Notes: generated from the sequence alone by a model not told the origin. A stretch of 64,000 bases of DNA from Nitrosospira briensis C-128 (GCF_000619905.2 NZ_CP012371.1:2542001-2606000); one strand, 5' to 3'; counted from the first letter of the stretch, positions 25,902 through 35,778 are shown. Numbers and translations: made by a program.

Positions 25902-27092
25902 CTACGCGCTTTTTATTTGCCAGCGCTGGTTGAACTGCCCGCCTAAGGGACAGGCCCGGTTCAGGCTGTGGCGGTTAGCGCTGCTTGACTCTTCTTTTTG
26001 CTCGCGCGTGAGCTGCACCAGCTCGTGCATTTTTTCTACCGTAGTGCTCCACGAGGTTTCCGATACCGTTTCTCTCATCTTGACGATATCCTGGTTATGT
26101 TCTTCCGGGGTTGTCAGTAATGCAGTTTCGCATGCCTTGATAAAAGCGCGCGAGGAGTGCGCAATAGACACCACATTTCCATAAAGATCTACAATATCAA
26201 CAACAGGCGTACTTACGATGGGCAACTCGGCCGCCATGTATTCGAGCGTATTCGTGGGATTGATAAAGTGACTCGATTCGGTTATTGCGAATGGCAGCAA
26301 ACACACGTTCCAGCCAGCCAGAAATTGTGGTAGCGCCTTATAAGGCTGTTGTCCCAGATAATGAATGTTATGCCGCCGCGGTAATGTAGCCGGATCTATT
26401 TTTACCACCGGTCCAGCAAGGACGATCTGCCATTGCGGATGCGCATCGGCGATGCGGCCGATGAGTTCCGTATCAATTCGCTCATCAATTACCCCATAAT
26501 AGCCAAGTCTCGGTCCCGGAATATCTTCATGTGCGGGGTGCACGTGGGTGCGATCAAGAGCCTGTTTGAAATGTACCAAATCAACGCTGTTAGGAAAGTA
26601 ATGAACATTTGCATGACGCCCCTGCTTTGCCCGATGAAGACTGGGGCCTGCGGTGAAAACAAGATCGGCTACTTTCAGTAATGCATTTTCCCGCTGAAGC
26701 ATCTGTTTTGGGGGATTTTTGAAAGCGGCGAGTTCATCCATGCAGTCATAGACCACGAGAGAAGGGTTTAGCTCCTGCAGTAGCGGTAATGCCATTGGCG
26801 TATAAAACCAGGCCAAGTGTTCTTCGTCGATGCCGACAAATTGACGCATCAGTTTGATTAAATGTGGCAATTGCTCATCATGAAAACCAGATGCCGCGAC
26901 CGGCGTATGAGGTTTGAGTACGATTATGTTTGGTCCGGGAATGGATGTTTCAAGGAAGCTGTCATGCTCATGGAAAACCGGTTCTTCAATAAAAACTATC
27001 TTGTAATTTTCCGCTAATCCTGACAGAAGATGTTGGGGCCGTTGATACGCAGAGTCCCAGCGGAGGTGGGAAAAAAAAATAATAGTCGTCAT
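25902..27092 (-). CDS. Glycosyltransferase family 1-like protein
   Basis: A 396-residue GT-B glycosyltransferase. The N-terminal domain opens FFSHLRWDSAYQRPQHLLS, typical of a group of GT4-type enzymes and UDP-galactopyranose-mutase fusion partners. The linker region has YFPNSVDLVHF. The C-terminal nucleotide-sugar site includes RLGYYGVIDERID and FINPTNTLEYMAAELPIV, with the EYMA glutamate as donor ligand. No membrane segment. It converges on the GT-C gene; both may serve one surface glycan. Confidence 0.85.
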   Translation of the reverse strand: MTTIIFFSHLRWDSAYQRPQHLLSGLAENYKIVFIEEPVFHEHDSFLETSIPGPNIIVLKPHTPVAASGFHDEQLPHLIKLMRQFVGIDEEHLAWFYTPMALPLLQELNPSLVVYDCMDELAAFKNPPKQMLQRENALLKVADLVFTAGPSLHRAKQGRHANVHYFPNSVDLVHFKQALDRTHVHPAHEDIPGPRLGYYGVIDERIDTELIGRIADAHPQWQIVLAGPVVKIDPATLPRRHNIHYLGQQPYKALPQFLAGWNVCLLPFAITESSHFINPTNTLEYMAAELPIVSTPVVDIVDLYGNVVSIAHSSRAFIKACETALLTTPEEHNQDIVKMRETVSETSWSTTVEKMHELVQLTREQKEESSSANRHSLNRACPLGGQFNQRWQIKSA

Positions 27093-27550
27093 TTACGGCT
27101 CCTTGAGTGAACGGGGCTTGAGTTGCCCTGCGCCATTGATGTGGTCCAGACTTGCATAGCCTGATTAGCCAATAAGAACGTGATGTTTCATTATCAGGTC
27201 GCGTTCATTGAATACACTGCATAAGCTTCGCGGTTGAGGCGCCGATCAAGATTCGATTCAGCTGGTGTCCGATATCGGCATCGTTCTTATGTATATCGGC
27301 TATGCGTACTCAACAGTGCAATGATCAAGGTTTTTAGAGAGCGCTACTGTGCGATAACGTACATTTGCCCTTTCGATGTGGCGGCATTTATAGAGCCACA
27401 GCAAAGCCCATGCTCTTGAGCGCGGATACAGCCGTGTTTATGTACATCGTTTGAGCGGGGCTATGTAGAGCTGCGGAATGGTAGAAGCGCTAACTGGGGG
27501 TGGTGATGCCTGTGGGAGCGTGAAACCGGGTGGTGTTTGGTTGATATCTG
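27093..27550. other. Gene-free stretch between glycosyltransferase and alcohol dehydrogenase genes
   Basis: I see no credible coding frame on either strand. The notable content is near-palindrome site 3 at 27349-27362, in the upstream region of the leftward glycosyltransferase gene. Confidence 0.5.
27349..27362. promoter_or_regulatory. GTRCG-NTAN-CGYAC near-palindrome, site 3
   Basis: GTGCGATAACGTAC followed by ATTTG, 257 bases upstream of the leftward glycosyltransferase start at 27092. Site 4 shares the ATT extension after the motif. Confidence 0.45.
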
Positions 27551-28711
27551 TTAGGGCGTGAGAACAACCTTGCGGCAGTCGTCCTGTTTCTTGTCGAAAA
27601 TCTTATAAGCAGCGGCCGCTTCCGTAAGGCGCATACGGTGACTGATGATGACGTCGGGGTGTAATTTCCCCGATTCAATATGGTCTAGCAGTTCGGGCAG
27701 GAAACGCTGTACGTGAGTCTGGCCCATCTTGAATATCAAGCCTTTCTCAAAAGCGTCGCCAAACAGAAATCCATGTATGAAACCGGTATAAACCCCGGGC
27801 ACGCTGACCGTACCCCCACGGCGTACGGCTGCAATACATTGGCGTAGTGCGACTCCACTGCTGCCTTCAAGCTTGAGATTGGTCATTACGGTTTCGAGCG
27901 CACTGCCTTTTGCTTCAAAACCTATTGCATCGATAGCGGCATCGACACCCCTGAATGAGGTATTCTCGATAATGACTTCAGCAGGGTCGACTTCATCAAA
28001 ATCGATGGGAAAAATGCCATATGTTTCACGGGCAAATTCGAGCCGGTACGGGTGATGGTCGACCATGAAAATTTTGTCCGCACCCAACATGCGAGCGCAG
28101 GCGGCTGCCATCAAACCGACAGGACCGGCGCCAAAGATAGCAACACTTGATCCCGGGCCGATATCGGCGTTAAGTACGGCTTGATAACCGGTCGGCAGAA
28201 TATCGCTCAAGAACAGGACTTGTTCGTCGGCCAGCGTTTGGGGAACTTTGATCGGGCCGACGTTGGCCTTTGGTACGCGCACATATTCCGCCTGACCGCC
28301 GGGTACACCTCCATACAGATGAGTATAACCAAAGAGCGCCGCACCTGAGCGCACGTTCTTCTTGTTCATGATTGCGCTGCGATCCGGATTGGTTGTCTCG
28401 CATGCTGAAAATAACTGTTTCTCGCAGAAGAAACATTCGCCACAGGCGATGACAAACGGCACAACTACCCGATCACCTTTCTGTAGCGCCGCCACCTCGG
28501 ATCCGGCATCGACAACCACCCCCATAAATTCGTGGCCCAGGATGTCGCCATCCTTGAGCTCAGGTATTTTTCCTCGATACAGATGTAAATCCGAGCCGCA
28601 GATTGCGGTCGCCGTAATTTTGAGAACGACATCGTCCGGTTCCTGAAGTATCGGATCAGGTACGGTATCCACACGAACGTTATAACTTCCGTGATAGGTA
28701 AGCGCATGCAT
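27551..28711 (-). CDS. Zinc-dependent alcohol dehydrogenase (glutathione-independent formaldehyde-dehydrogenase-like)
   Basis: A 386-residue medium-chain dehydrogenase. Catalytic zinc ligands appear as Cys38 (AICGSDLH) and GHE (about 59-61). The structural zinc loop [15 protein letters not shown] is complete. The Rossmann nucleotide site [14 protein letters not shown] is intact, and [10 protein letters not shown] supplies the NAD-type acidic residue. The long insert and C-terminal layout match the tandem formaldehyde/alcohol dehydrogenase subgroup. It may detoxify aldehydes; a broken GFA-family gene lies 9 kb away. Single leftward gene. Confidence 0.92.
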   Translation of the reverse strand: MHALTYHGSYNVRVDTVPDPILQEPDDVVLKITATAICGSDLHLYRGKIPELKDGDILGHEFMGVVVDAGSEVAALQKGDRVVVPFVIACGECFFCEKQLFSACETTNPDRSAIMNKKNVRSGAALFGYTHLYGGVPGGQAEYVRVPKANVGPIKVPQTLADEQVLFLSDILPTGYQAVLNADIGPGSSVAIFGAGPVGLMAAACARMLGADKIFMVDHHPYRLEFARETYGIFPIDFDEVDPAEVIIENTSFRGVDAAIDAIGFEAKGSALETVMTNLKLEGSSGVALRQCIAAVRRGGTVSVPGVYTGFIHGFLFGDAFEKGLIFKMGQTHVQRFLPELLDHIESGKLHPDVIISHRMRLTEAAAAYKIFDKKQDDCRKVVLTP

Positions 28712-28780
28712 CCGAATTCTCCTTCATAACGTTTTCCGGGAAAAAAACGGGTGACCAGTTAATAAACGCTGGCAGGCGGC

Positions 28781-29134
28781 CTATTTGATCACGGGAGTAC
28801 CGGGTGGGATCCTTGAAGCTTCCTCCGGACTTATCCTGCCGTCCCGATCTATATCGGCGGCTTCTCTATTCGCCCGATTCAATTTGTCCTTCACTGGATT
28901 AGTGCCCGTAATTATCCTTGAGTCAGGTTGACTGCCTAACACGGGTGGATATGGAGGGGGACTACTCTGACCCGGAACTGGCTGTCCGATAATATTGTTG
29001 TTTTGTCCGGGCGGTTGCCCAACGATGGAACCCCCTGGTCCCGGTGTAACCTGAGCATAAACAAACCCCGGTGCCAGGAAAAACGCACTGGCGAGTACCA
29101 GGGGCCGAGCCATAAATATTGAATAGCGTTTCAT
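28781..29134 (-). CDS. Secreted Pro/Gly-rich protein with one EF-hand-like motif
   Basis: A 117-residue protein with signal peptide (about 1-26, ending VYAQ). A low-complexity Gly-, Pro-, Gln- and Asn-rich region (PGPGGSIVGQPPGQNNN and so on) follows. The C-terminus has a single EF-hand-type calcium loop DIDRDGRISPEE followed by PPGTPVIK. The ATG at 29134 is the proper start: the frame runs further upstream but there carries an unrelated phosphatase remnant. Function unknown; one EF-hand suggests calcium-dependent dimerisation or a structural role. Confidence 0.75.
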   Translation of the reverse strand: MKRYSIFMARPLVLASAFFLAPGFVYAQVTPGPGGSIVGQPPGQNNNIIGQPVPGQSSPPPYPPVLGSQPDSRIITGTNPVKDKLNRANREAADIDRDGRISPEEASRIPPGTPVIK

Positions 29135-29394
29135 GATTGCTCCTGATGTTGAGCTAAATAACAATAAGACATTACGCCCGGGCTTTCTCGTTTTCGGTGC
29201 GGCATCGCACTTAGGGGAAGCATATGAACGTTGGGGGCAGCAGGAGGAAATGATCCTCTGGAAAAGAGAAATAGAAACCGGTTTCCGGGATATTACAAGC
29301 ACATCAATGAGTTGACGGCTGCACCCGATGGGAGTTTGTTCGCCGCTGCAACGATGCGTCCATCTGAATTCAAACCGGGCGGGCGACCATTCCA

Positions 29395-29671
29395 ATCGGT
29401 TAGGGTCGAGAATCCAGCTGTCATTGCTACCCGGCATCTTCCCGTATTTTTCGCTGATAATGGCATAGTGAGGATCTTGCTCATTAATCACCTGGCAAAG
29501 GGCGCTTTCGATTTCATGATCCGCCGCTGTGACCGGGCTCTTGTCAGCCTTGCACATAATATCCAGAGGAGCGCGAAAATACCAAAGCGCGATTGGACGC
29601 GCGATATCAGCCAGAAGTTGAGCGAACGCTAACGCCTGTCTGCTTTGTAAATTTTTTGGGTTTCTCGTCAT
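29395..29671 (-). pseudogene. Inositol-monophosphatase-family (HisN-like) N-terminal remnant
   Basis: About 92 residues match the N-terminus of histidinol-phosphatase or inositol monophosphatase enzymes: ADIARPIALWYFR, DKSPVTAADHEIE with the conserved TxAD, and YAIISEKYGK in place of the usual GEE motif. The sequence stops at WILDPNR, exactly where the metal-binding WILDPIDGT should continue. Nothing recognisable follows, so the gene has lost its catalytic core. Its start overlaps the end of the CHAD gene. Confidence 0.7.
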
Positions 29672-30533
29672 AGAGCTTCTTTCCCAATCTGAACGCGCGC
29701 TTTTGCAGTTTCGCGCGACGAGGCGCTATGAGTGCGTCCAATCGCTTTATCAAATCGCCATCAATTGAGGCGTAGGTGCTGCGTGCGGTTTCCTGCGCCA
29801 GCATGGCGAGCTCGTGATCGTCCCCTAGATAGTCAGCAAGCCGGTCAGCTCGTTTCAGGATTTTTACCACTTTGCCTCTTTCCAGGTCTCTTTTTGAAGA
29901 ATGAAGTCCATCCATCGCGTTAAGCAGATACTTGACTTGCTTTCGCCATTCATGAAGCGCTTCTGTAGTGGGGACGGTTTTCGCTTCAGCATACGCTTTG
30001 CGGCCCTTTCCATAGATGCGCTGCAATCCTGGGCCGATGGTCGAGGAATTGATGGATGAGAAGTCTCTCTGTTCTGCCAGGTCGAGGCTGTCCTTAAGTA
30101 AACGTATGCAGTTTTCCAGATCGGCTGATTTGCCCTGGGGGTGAAGATGGCGTCGCGCCTTGGCCAAGTTTCCACGTAATTTTTTTTGGAGCGGAGCAAG
30201 ATCAACCCCTTGCAATTCGTCAATATATCGATCATGGAGTGAATCGAAGGCCTCGATCAATGATCTGGCATCACGCAACGGCGATAGAAAACGCCCTGCA
30301 TCCCGCAGGCCGGAGTTTTCCGCTTGGTAAGTCGCTTTGCTCATTCCGTCCTGCAGCAGCCGAAGATCGGCTCGTGCCTTTTTTAAAGCTTTCCGTGCGT
30401 CATGAATGGCTTCGTCCGAGATCGGTTGAGGTGCTTGCAGGCGCTCCAGCGCTTCGCCTATTGATGTGCGCAGCAGTTTGGCGGCTGGATGACCTGCTGT
30501 CTCGGAGGGGATGGACCGATTTGCGGATTTCAT
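29607..30533 (-). CDS. CHAD-domain protein (polyphosphate-binding type)
   Basis: A 308-residue protein of the conserved histidine alpha-helical domain. Two four-helix repeats carry the conserved basic and histidine pattern: EAIHDARKALKKARADLRLL, RDARSLIEAF, and EALHEWRKQVKYLLN in the second half. CHAD proteins bind inorganic polyphosphate and often accompany polyphosphate enzymes. Its ATG overlaps the stop of the pyrophosphatase gene (ATGA), so the two are translationally coupled. The C-terminus is lysine-rich. No thiamine-triphosphatase (CYTH) domain is fused here. Confidence 0.88.
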   Translation of the reverse strand: MKSANRSIPSETAGHPAAKLLRTSIGEALERLQAPQPISDEAIHDARKALKKARADLRLLQDGMSKATYQAENSGLRDAGRFLSPLRDARSLIEAFDSLHDRYIDELQGVDLAPLQKKLRGNLAKARRHLHPQGKSADLENCIRLLKDSLDLAEQRDFSSINSSTIGPGLQRIYGKGRKAYAEAKTVPTTEALHEWRKQVKYLLNAMDGLHSSKRDLERGKVVKILKRADRLADYLGDDHELAMLAQETARSTYASIDGDLIKRLDALIAPRRAKLQKRAFRLGKKLYDEKPKKFTKQTGVSVRSTSG

Positions 30534-31071
30534 TGTTTCTGCTCGCGCTTGTAGCGCTGCTCGGCGTTGGTTAATGTTTCTTCTGCCACTTTCGGGCCGC
30601 CGCGTTTAATGGGCTTGTATTCACGCCCCTGCACACGGTTATACGATATGAAAAAATGCTCTATTTCAGTTATCCAGGCGCTGGGCAAATCATCAATGTG
30701 CTCGAACAGGGGGGATTTGCCGGGGTGACCGGCACGGCGAGAAGCCGATCATTGCGTATCGTTTTCTTTTTTTCCGTCTGCTCACCGGATATCGTGCCGA
30801 TCAGTTTGCCTGTCAGGAGGCATCCCGGAAAGCTTGGGGCGTCGCCGATCACAAGCACGTCGAGCGCGTCGCCATCTTCGGCGCTTGTCATTGGAATAGA
30901 GCCAAAATCAAAAGGGAAAAAGGCGCCAACCGGTAGAATTCGGCTCAAGCGGAAGCACCGCGTTTTCTCGTCATACTTGAATTTGTTGCGGCTGCCTTTC
31001 GGCGTATCGACAATGATGTTGACAAGGCCTGCCTCAGCTCTTGGCTCCAGGGTAATCAAAGAGTCATTCAT
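30530..31071 (-). pseudogene. ppa: Inorganic pyrophosphatase, one-base frameshift in a C6 tract
   Basis: The first 121 residues match family I pyrophosphatase: NIIVDTPKGSRNKFKYDE, FPFDFGSIP and the metal site EDGDALDVLV (Asp66, Asp68, Asp71). At a run of six C (30709-30714 on the plus strand as G) the frame is lost. The normal C-terminus, LFEHIDDLPSAW through EIEHFF and YNRVQGREYKP, lies in the adjacent frame and ends at the CHAD start. One extra C would restore a 180-residue enzyme. This is a sequencing or assembly error, a phase-variable tract, ribosomal slippage or true inactivation. Confidence 0.85.
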
Positions 31072-31947
31072 GTGATGCTCCTTTCCCGTTTCGGGTTTTC
31101 AACGCTGAATCGATAAGGGCGCGCAACATCACATCTGTTATGGCAATAGCGCCGATGTGCGATGAAGCAGGAATAAATGGCAGTTGTGTACACAAAGATT
31201 TCGACCGGATTTACCGAGAAGCAAAAGAGTTCGGAGCAATCGATCATTCGAATTGGCGGAAGGATTGCCACCGCGCTTGCTGTCAATATCCAGTTCAATC
31301 CTGAAAGTTTGAATAAATGTCAGGGTCTATTATTGTCGGCAGCAGGCGGACGCGTGCCGCCACTTCTGCACTCCGTTAGCGCCTGGCTGAACCTCTTCCA
31401 ATTTTGATGCCCACCCTCAACAATAGGGATTTGGCAAAAATCGCTCAGTACGATAACGCACATTCTGCATGCTTATCTTTAGGCACGACAATTATTATTC
31501 AACCCGTCACGGGTCCTATCTCGTTTACCTGGCAGACATTCCTCTCACCAGTCGGTGGATAATGTAGTCGATAGGCTTATACCCGCTTGCAAATAAATAT
31601 GAAGCGTTTGGCGGTTGATGCCAGCAAGGGAAAAATCGATTTTCTCCAGGTCGACTTCGAACAGTTATTCCTGAAAAATAATTCTCATGAAGGGCAGGGG
31701 AGTGATAAGTGAGTGTTCATCCCGAGTAAGCGGCTTAGCGGCGCCAAAACCGCTACCGCTACTTTGGCTATAAGGCCGTACTCCGCCGTGCGCGACAAGG
31801 CTACCCCGCCTCTCTCCATATCTGCGGCAACCCGCACCAAGACTGAACAATTCCTTGACTAAATGCCCATTTAGTTTTAAATTGCCGTATCCTTTCTCCC
31901 CGTAATATCCATTCTTTTCAGCAGTTATCTTAAAAGGTCACACATCT
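31072..31947. other. 876-bp stretch without a recognisable gene
   Basis: Short frames exist on both strands but none has credible composition, start signals or family motifs. It contains near-palindrome site 4 (31448-31461). The stretch 31700-31850 has a biased GC-rich composition that may be a degraded coding remnant, which I could not identify. Confidence 0.45.
31448..31461. promoter_or_regulatory. GTRCG-NTAN-CGYAC near-palindrome, site 4
   Basis: GTACGATAACGCAC followed by ATT, in the divergent gap between the pyrophosphatase-CHAD pair (leftward) and the desaturase gene (rightward). Distances to both starts are several hundred bases. Confidence 0.45.
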
Positions 31948-33120
31948 ATGACTTTAGGTCTTATCGACTTGCCGTGGTGGGGGTATATCGCGGTCATCCT
32001 GGGTCTTACCCACATTACGATTGCCGGTATCACGATATATCTACACCGCCATCAGGCGCACCGTTCGCTTGAGTTGCATCCGCTGCCCAGCCATTTCTTT
32101 CGCTTCTGGTTGTGGCTTACCACCGGCATGGTGACCAAGGAGTGGACGGCAATACACCGCAAGCATCACGCCAAGTGCGAGACCGCAGCCGACCCCCACA
32201 GTCCGCAAGTGCTCGGTATCAGTAAAGTGCTGAGAGAAGGATCCGAGCTCTATCGGAAAGAAGCAAAGAATCTGGAAACCCTGGAAAGATATGGCCATGG
32301 TACGCCGGACGACTGGCTGGAGCGTAATGTCTACTCCAAGCATAGCGCCAAGGGTATTGCACTGATGCTGATCATCAATCTTATTCTATTCGGTCCCATC
32401 GGGCTGACGATCTGGGCGATACAGATGGCATGGGCTCCCATTATGGCTGCTGGCATCATCAATGGTGTGGGGCACTACTGGGGTTATCGCACCTTCCAGG
32501 CGGAAGATGCCAGCCGTAATATCGTACCTTGGGGGATTCTCATTGGCGGAGAGGAGTTGCATAATAATCATCACGCCTATGCCACTTCTGCGCGTTTATC
32601 CAACAAGTGGTATGAGTTCGACATCGGCTGGATGTATATATGCATTTTGAAATCGATGGGGCTGGCTCAGGTGAAGAAGGTTGCACCCAAATTACGCCTG
32701 GATGCCGCCAAGACAACTTGCGATCTTGATACGCTGCAAGCTGTTATTTCTCATCGTTACGAAGTGCTGGCAAAATATGCTCAGTTCCTCAAGCATACAT
32801 TGGCAAAAGAAACTGATCACCTGAAGGACGGGACTGCAAACCTCGGCGTAGATCGCTCTACCCTTAAACGCTGGGTTCTTGCTGACTCCAAGACTCTACA
32901 GGAAGACGAACGGGTCAAGCTGAACCTGGTGCTGAGCAAGACCAGCACGCTGGACAAGGTTTATAAAATGCGTGAGGAGCTTATGGCAGTGTGGCAGCGC
33001 TCGACCTCCTCCAAGGATGAGTTGGTCAAGCAGCTTGAAGATTGGTGCCATCGCGCCGAAGAAAGCGGTATTGAAGTGCTGGAAAATTTCTCCCGCAGGC
33101 TACGTTGCTACGCTGCTTAA
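31948..33120 (+). CDS. Membrane fatty acid (acyl-CoA) desaturase
   Basis: A 390-residue di-iron desaturase. The three histidine boxes are HRHQAH (33-38), HRKHH (70-74) and HNNHH (205-209). Two pairs of membrane helices surround boxes 1-2 and precede box 3. It introduces a double bond, probably delta-9, into saturated acyl chains to adjust membrane fluidity. The C-terminal 140 residues are a soluble helical extension (DTLQAVISHRYEVLAKYAQF and onward) longer than in plain delta-9 enzymes but seen in proteobacterial relatives. A strong terminator follows. Confidence 0.93.
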   Translation: MTLGLIDLPWWGYIAVILGLTHITIAGITIYLHRHQAHRSLELHPLPSHFFRFWLWLTTGMVTKEWTAIHRKHHAKCETAADPHSPQVLGISKVLREGSELYRKEAKNLETLERYGHGTPDDWLERNVYSKHSAKGIALMLIINLILFGPIGLTIWAIQMAWAPIMAAGIINGVGHYWGYRTFQAEDASRNIVPWGILIGGEELHNNHHAYATSARLSNKWYEFDIGWMYICILKSMGLAQVKKVAPKLRLDAAKTTCDLDTLQAVISHRYEVLAKYAQFLKHTLAKETDHLKDGTANLGVDRSTLKRWVLADSKTLQEDERVKLNLVLSKTSTLDKVYKMREELMAVWQRSTSSKDELVKQLEDWCHRAEESGIEVLENFSRRLRCYAA

Positions 33121-33157
33121 GCCAAATGTGACAAGCGCTGCAAACATATAGCAAAAA

Positions 33158-33190
33158 CAAAAAACCCGCTGCTGGCGGGTTTTTTGTTTT
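33158..33190 (+). terminator. Rho-independent terminator after the desaturase gene
   Basis: AAAACCCGC-tgctg-GCGGGTTTT with a following T-run. The A-run before the stem lets it act in both directions, serving the desaturase gene and the converging rpmG. Confidence 0.9.
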
Positions 33191-33243
33191 AGTGCGTTTT
33201 TAATATATCCTGGAAGATTTGCGGCACAACCTTCGCGATAATA

Positions 33244-33399
33244 TTACTTGAGTTTGGTTTCTTTGTATTTGACGTGCTTGCGTACGACCGGGTCAAATTT
33301 TGAAATTTCGATTTTCTCTGGCTTGGTGCGCTTATTCTTGGTGGTGGTGTAGAAATGACCGGTTCCGGCCGAAGATTCGAGCTTTATTTTTTCTCTCAT
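33244..33399 (-). CDS. rpmG: 50S ribosomal protein L33
   Basis: A 51-residue basic protein read from ATG at 33399: [20 protein letters not shown], then [17 protein letters not shown] and [14 protein letters not shown]. This is the standard L33 length and pattern. It lacks the zinc-binding cysteines, so it is the Cys-free form. It follows rpmB in the usual rpmB-rpmG order. Confidence 0.97.
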   Translation of the reverse strand: MREKIKLESSAGTGHFYTTTKNKRTKPEKIEISKFDPVVRKHVKYKETKLK

Positions 33400-33444
33400 G
33401 ATAATGTCCTTATATTCCCAAGCCTAAATGCCGTTTCCCGACTT

Positions 33445-33681
33445 TTAAATGTTGTCCCCGCGTGCGCGCATTCCAGCTAGCACTGCGTCAATGCCATTCT
33501 TGTCTATTGTACGGAGCGCTACATTAGACAGGCGCAGGCTGATCCAGCGATGCTCGCTCTCAACCCAGAACCGGCGGCGCTGCAAATTGGGCAAAAAGCG
33601 CCGTTTGGTCTTATTGTTCGCATGGGAAACGTGGTGGCCGGTCATAGGCTTCTTTCCGGTGACTTCACATACTTGTGCCAT
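33445..33681 (-). CDS. rpmB: 50S ribosomal protein L28
   Basis: A 78-residue ribosomal protein with [38 protein letters not shown] and [16 protein letters not shown], the full L28 signature. Length is standard. It is first of the rpmB-rpmG pair. Confidence 0.98.
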   Translation of the reverse strand: MAQVCEVTGKKPMTGHHVSHANNKTKRRFLPNLQRRRFWVESEHRWISLRLSNVALRTIDKNGIDAVLAGMRARGDNI

Positions 33682-33744
33682 GGTGATCCACTCCCAAAAT
33701 CAGAAAAACCGATATTATATCCCGATTTCAAGAATTTCCTCAAA

Positions 33745-34419
33745 TCATATCAATCCGCGCTCAGCAAACGACATGGCCGTGCCCGCGCCAACGATAAAAT
33801 GATCGAGGACCTTCACGTCTATCAAAGCAAGCGCCTGTTTTAGAGATTGAGTCAGGATTTCGTCGGCTTGGCTCGGCTCTGCAACACCGGAAGGATGATT
33901 GTGGGCGAAGATAATGGCGGCTGAGTTATGATACAGCGCCCGTTTTACCACCTCGCGCGGGTATACGCTGGTTTGGGTGAGGGTTCCCTTGAACAACTCT
34001 TCGGTCGCAATGGTGCGATTCTGAGCATCGAGAAAAATAGCCACGAAGACCTCGTGCTTTTTACCCTGAAGACTGAGGCGCAAATAATCGCGTACTGATT
34101 TTGGCGAGCTCATGGCATCGCCGCTCTTCAGTTTTTCTTCCAGCGCACGTCGCGCCATTTCCATCACTGCCTGTAATTGCGAATACTTGGCCGGGCCCAT
34201 TCCTCTTACCTGGCAAAAAGTGTTCTGATCCGCGGCAAACAGCCCTGTCAGCCCGTTGAAGCACTGGAGCAGTTCTCGCGCCAGATCCACTGCGCTTTTT
34301 CCGGCCATACCCGTGCGCAGGAATATCGCCAGGAGTTCCGCATCGGAAAGATGTGCGGGTCCATTTTTCAGAAGTTTTTCGCGTGGACGCTCGGATTCAG
34401 GCCAGTCGGAAATTGCCAT
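33745..34419 (-). CDS. radC: RadC-family JAB-domain protein
   Basis: A 224-residue protein with an N-terminal helix-hairpin-helix part ([28 protein letters not shown]). The C-terminal JAB/MPN fold has metal motif HNHPSG (His173, His175), with Glu123 and Asp186 completing the site. Named for DNA repair, but its biochemical role is unsettled. The [16 protein letters not shown] start at 34419 matches the family; an upstream ATG adds nine unconserved residues. Divergent from coaBC, as in many proteobacteria. Confidence 0.93.
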   Translation of the reverse strand: MAISDWPESERPREKLLKNGPAHLSDAELLAIFLRTGMAGKSAVDLARELLQCFNGLTGLFAADQNTFCQVRGMGPAKYSQLQAVMEMARRALEEKLKSGDAMSSPKSVRDYLRLSLQGKKHEVFVAIFLDAQNRTIATEELFKGTLTQTSVYPREVVKRALYHNSAAIIFAHNHPSGVAEPSQADEILTQSLKQALALIDVKVLDHFIVGAGTAMSFAERGLI

Positions 34420-34553
34420 GGTAGTGGGTGCCAAATAAAAGTGCAAAGGTCAGGTAAGAAATCCAAAATCATCGTAGCGGTGAGAGCCGTCCTCTGCAAT
34501 GAGATGCTGTTTTTAGGTTAAACTTCTTTCCTGCTAAAAATGATCCTGTGATT

Positions 34554-35759
34554 ATGACTGACACGTCCTTACAAAGAACCAGGCACCTGCTTTTGGGGTT
34601 GACCGGCGGGGTGGCCGCATACAAGGCTGCGGAGCTGGCGCGTCTCCTGATACATGACGGCGTAGACGTGCAGGCGGTAATGACCCAATCCGCCTGTCAT
34701 TTCGTCGGTACGGCAACATTGCAGGCATTAACCGGTAAGCCGGTGTTTACTGAACTGTGGGACGCGAGCATTGCCAACAGCATGGCTCATATTGATCTTT
34801 CGCGCAATGTGGATGCGATACTCGTCGCGCCTGCCAGCGCCGATTTTATCGCCAAACTCGCCAATGGTCTTGCTGATGACCTGTTATCGACATTGTGCCT
34901 TGCGCGCGATTGCCCCTTGCTGATTGCGCCGGCCATGAACCGGCAAATGTGGGAAAATCCTGCAACGCAACGGAACCTGGCTACGCTGCGGCAGGATAAT
35001 GTAACAATACTCGGTCCCGCCAGTGGTGCCCAGGCATGTGGGGAGACCGGCATGGGTCGTATGCTTGAAGCGCGCGAACTCGCTGAAACACTGCATTCTT
35101 TTTTTCAGCCCAGGCTGTTGCAAGGCAAGCGCGTGCTCATCACTGCCGGGCCCACATATGAGGCTATTGATGCGGTCAGGGGAATCACCAATTTAAGTTC
35201 CGGAAAAATGGGCTATGCAATCGCGCGCGCAGCACTTGAAGCCGGGGCGGAGGTCATTCTCATTTCCGGTCCTGTTTGTCTTGATGCACCTCCGGCGGCA
35301 AAGGTCACCCGGGTGACGAGCGCGCAAGACATGCTTGGGGCCGTGGAAAATGAAATTTCAGGTGTCGATATTTTTATAAGTGTCGCGGCAGTAGCCGACT
35401 ATCGCGCCAAAAGCACCAGTAAGCAGAAGACAAAGAAAACCAGCAATAGCATCACGCTCGAACTGATACCCAATCCTGATATTCTTGAATATGCAGCAGG
35501 GCTTGCCGATCCGCCTTTCTGTGTAGGTTTTGCTGCCGAGACGGAAAATCTTGAGGAGAATGCTGAAATCAAGCGATGCAAGAAAAAGCTGCCGCTTCTC
35601 GCCGCAAACCTGGTTCAGGAAACGATTGGCTCTGAGGATTGTACATTGACTCTATTTGACGGCGCAGGCAGGCATCATTTACCGCGAGCGCAGAAAATAG
35701 AGCAGGCACGACGCTTGATCAAACATATTTCATTGCTGCAGGAAAAACAAAAAGCGTGA
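34554..35759 (+). CDS. coaBC: Bifunctional phosphopantothenoylcysteine decarboxylase / synthetase
   Basis: A 401-residue two-domain enzyme of coenzyme A synthesis. The N-terminal flavoprotein (CoaC, about 1-185) has [17 protein letters not shown], the active-site His in [16 protein letters not shown], and [12 protein letters not shown]. The C-terminal synthetase (CoaB) has [19 protein letters not shown] and SSGKMG and then the dimerisation region. It forms 4'-phosphopantothenoylcysteine and decarboxylates it. An ATG at 34554 was chosen over one six bases earlier. dut follows 19 bases after, a common pairing. Confidence 0.97.
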   Translation: MTDTSLQRTRHLLLGLTGGVAAYKAAELARLLIHDGVDVQAVMTQSACHFVGTATLQALTGKPVFTELWDASIANSMAHIDLSRNVDAILVAPASADFIAKLANGLADDLLSTLCLARDCPLLIAPAMNRQMWENPATQRNLATLRQDNVTILGPASGAQACGETGMGRMLEARELAETLHSFFQPRLLQGKRVLITAGPTYEAIDAVRGITNLSSGKMGYAIARAALEAGAEVILISGPVCLDAPPAAKVTRVTSAQDMLGAVENEISGVDIFISVAAVADYRAKSTSKQKTKKTSNSITLELIPNPDILEYAAGLADPPFCVGFAAETENLEENAEIKRCKKKLPLLAANLVQETIGSEDCTLTLFDGAGRHHLPRAQKIEQARRLIKHISLLQEKQKA

Positions 35760-35778
35760 AAAAAATCCCGAGATTGCC

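Noticed and set aside
28781-29671. A single 296-residue secreted or phosphatase fusion protein
   Set aside because: The frame joins a truncated phosphatase N-terminus to a separate gene with its own signal peptide and ATG at 29134; the middle has no family similarity.
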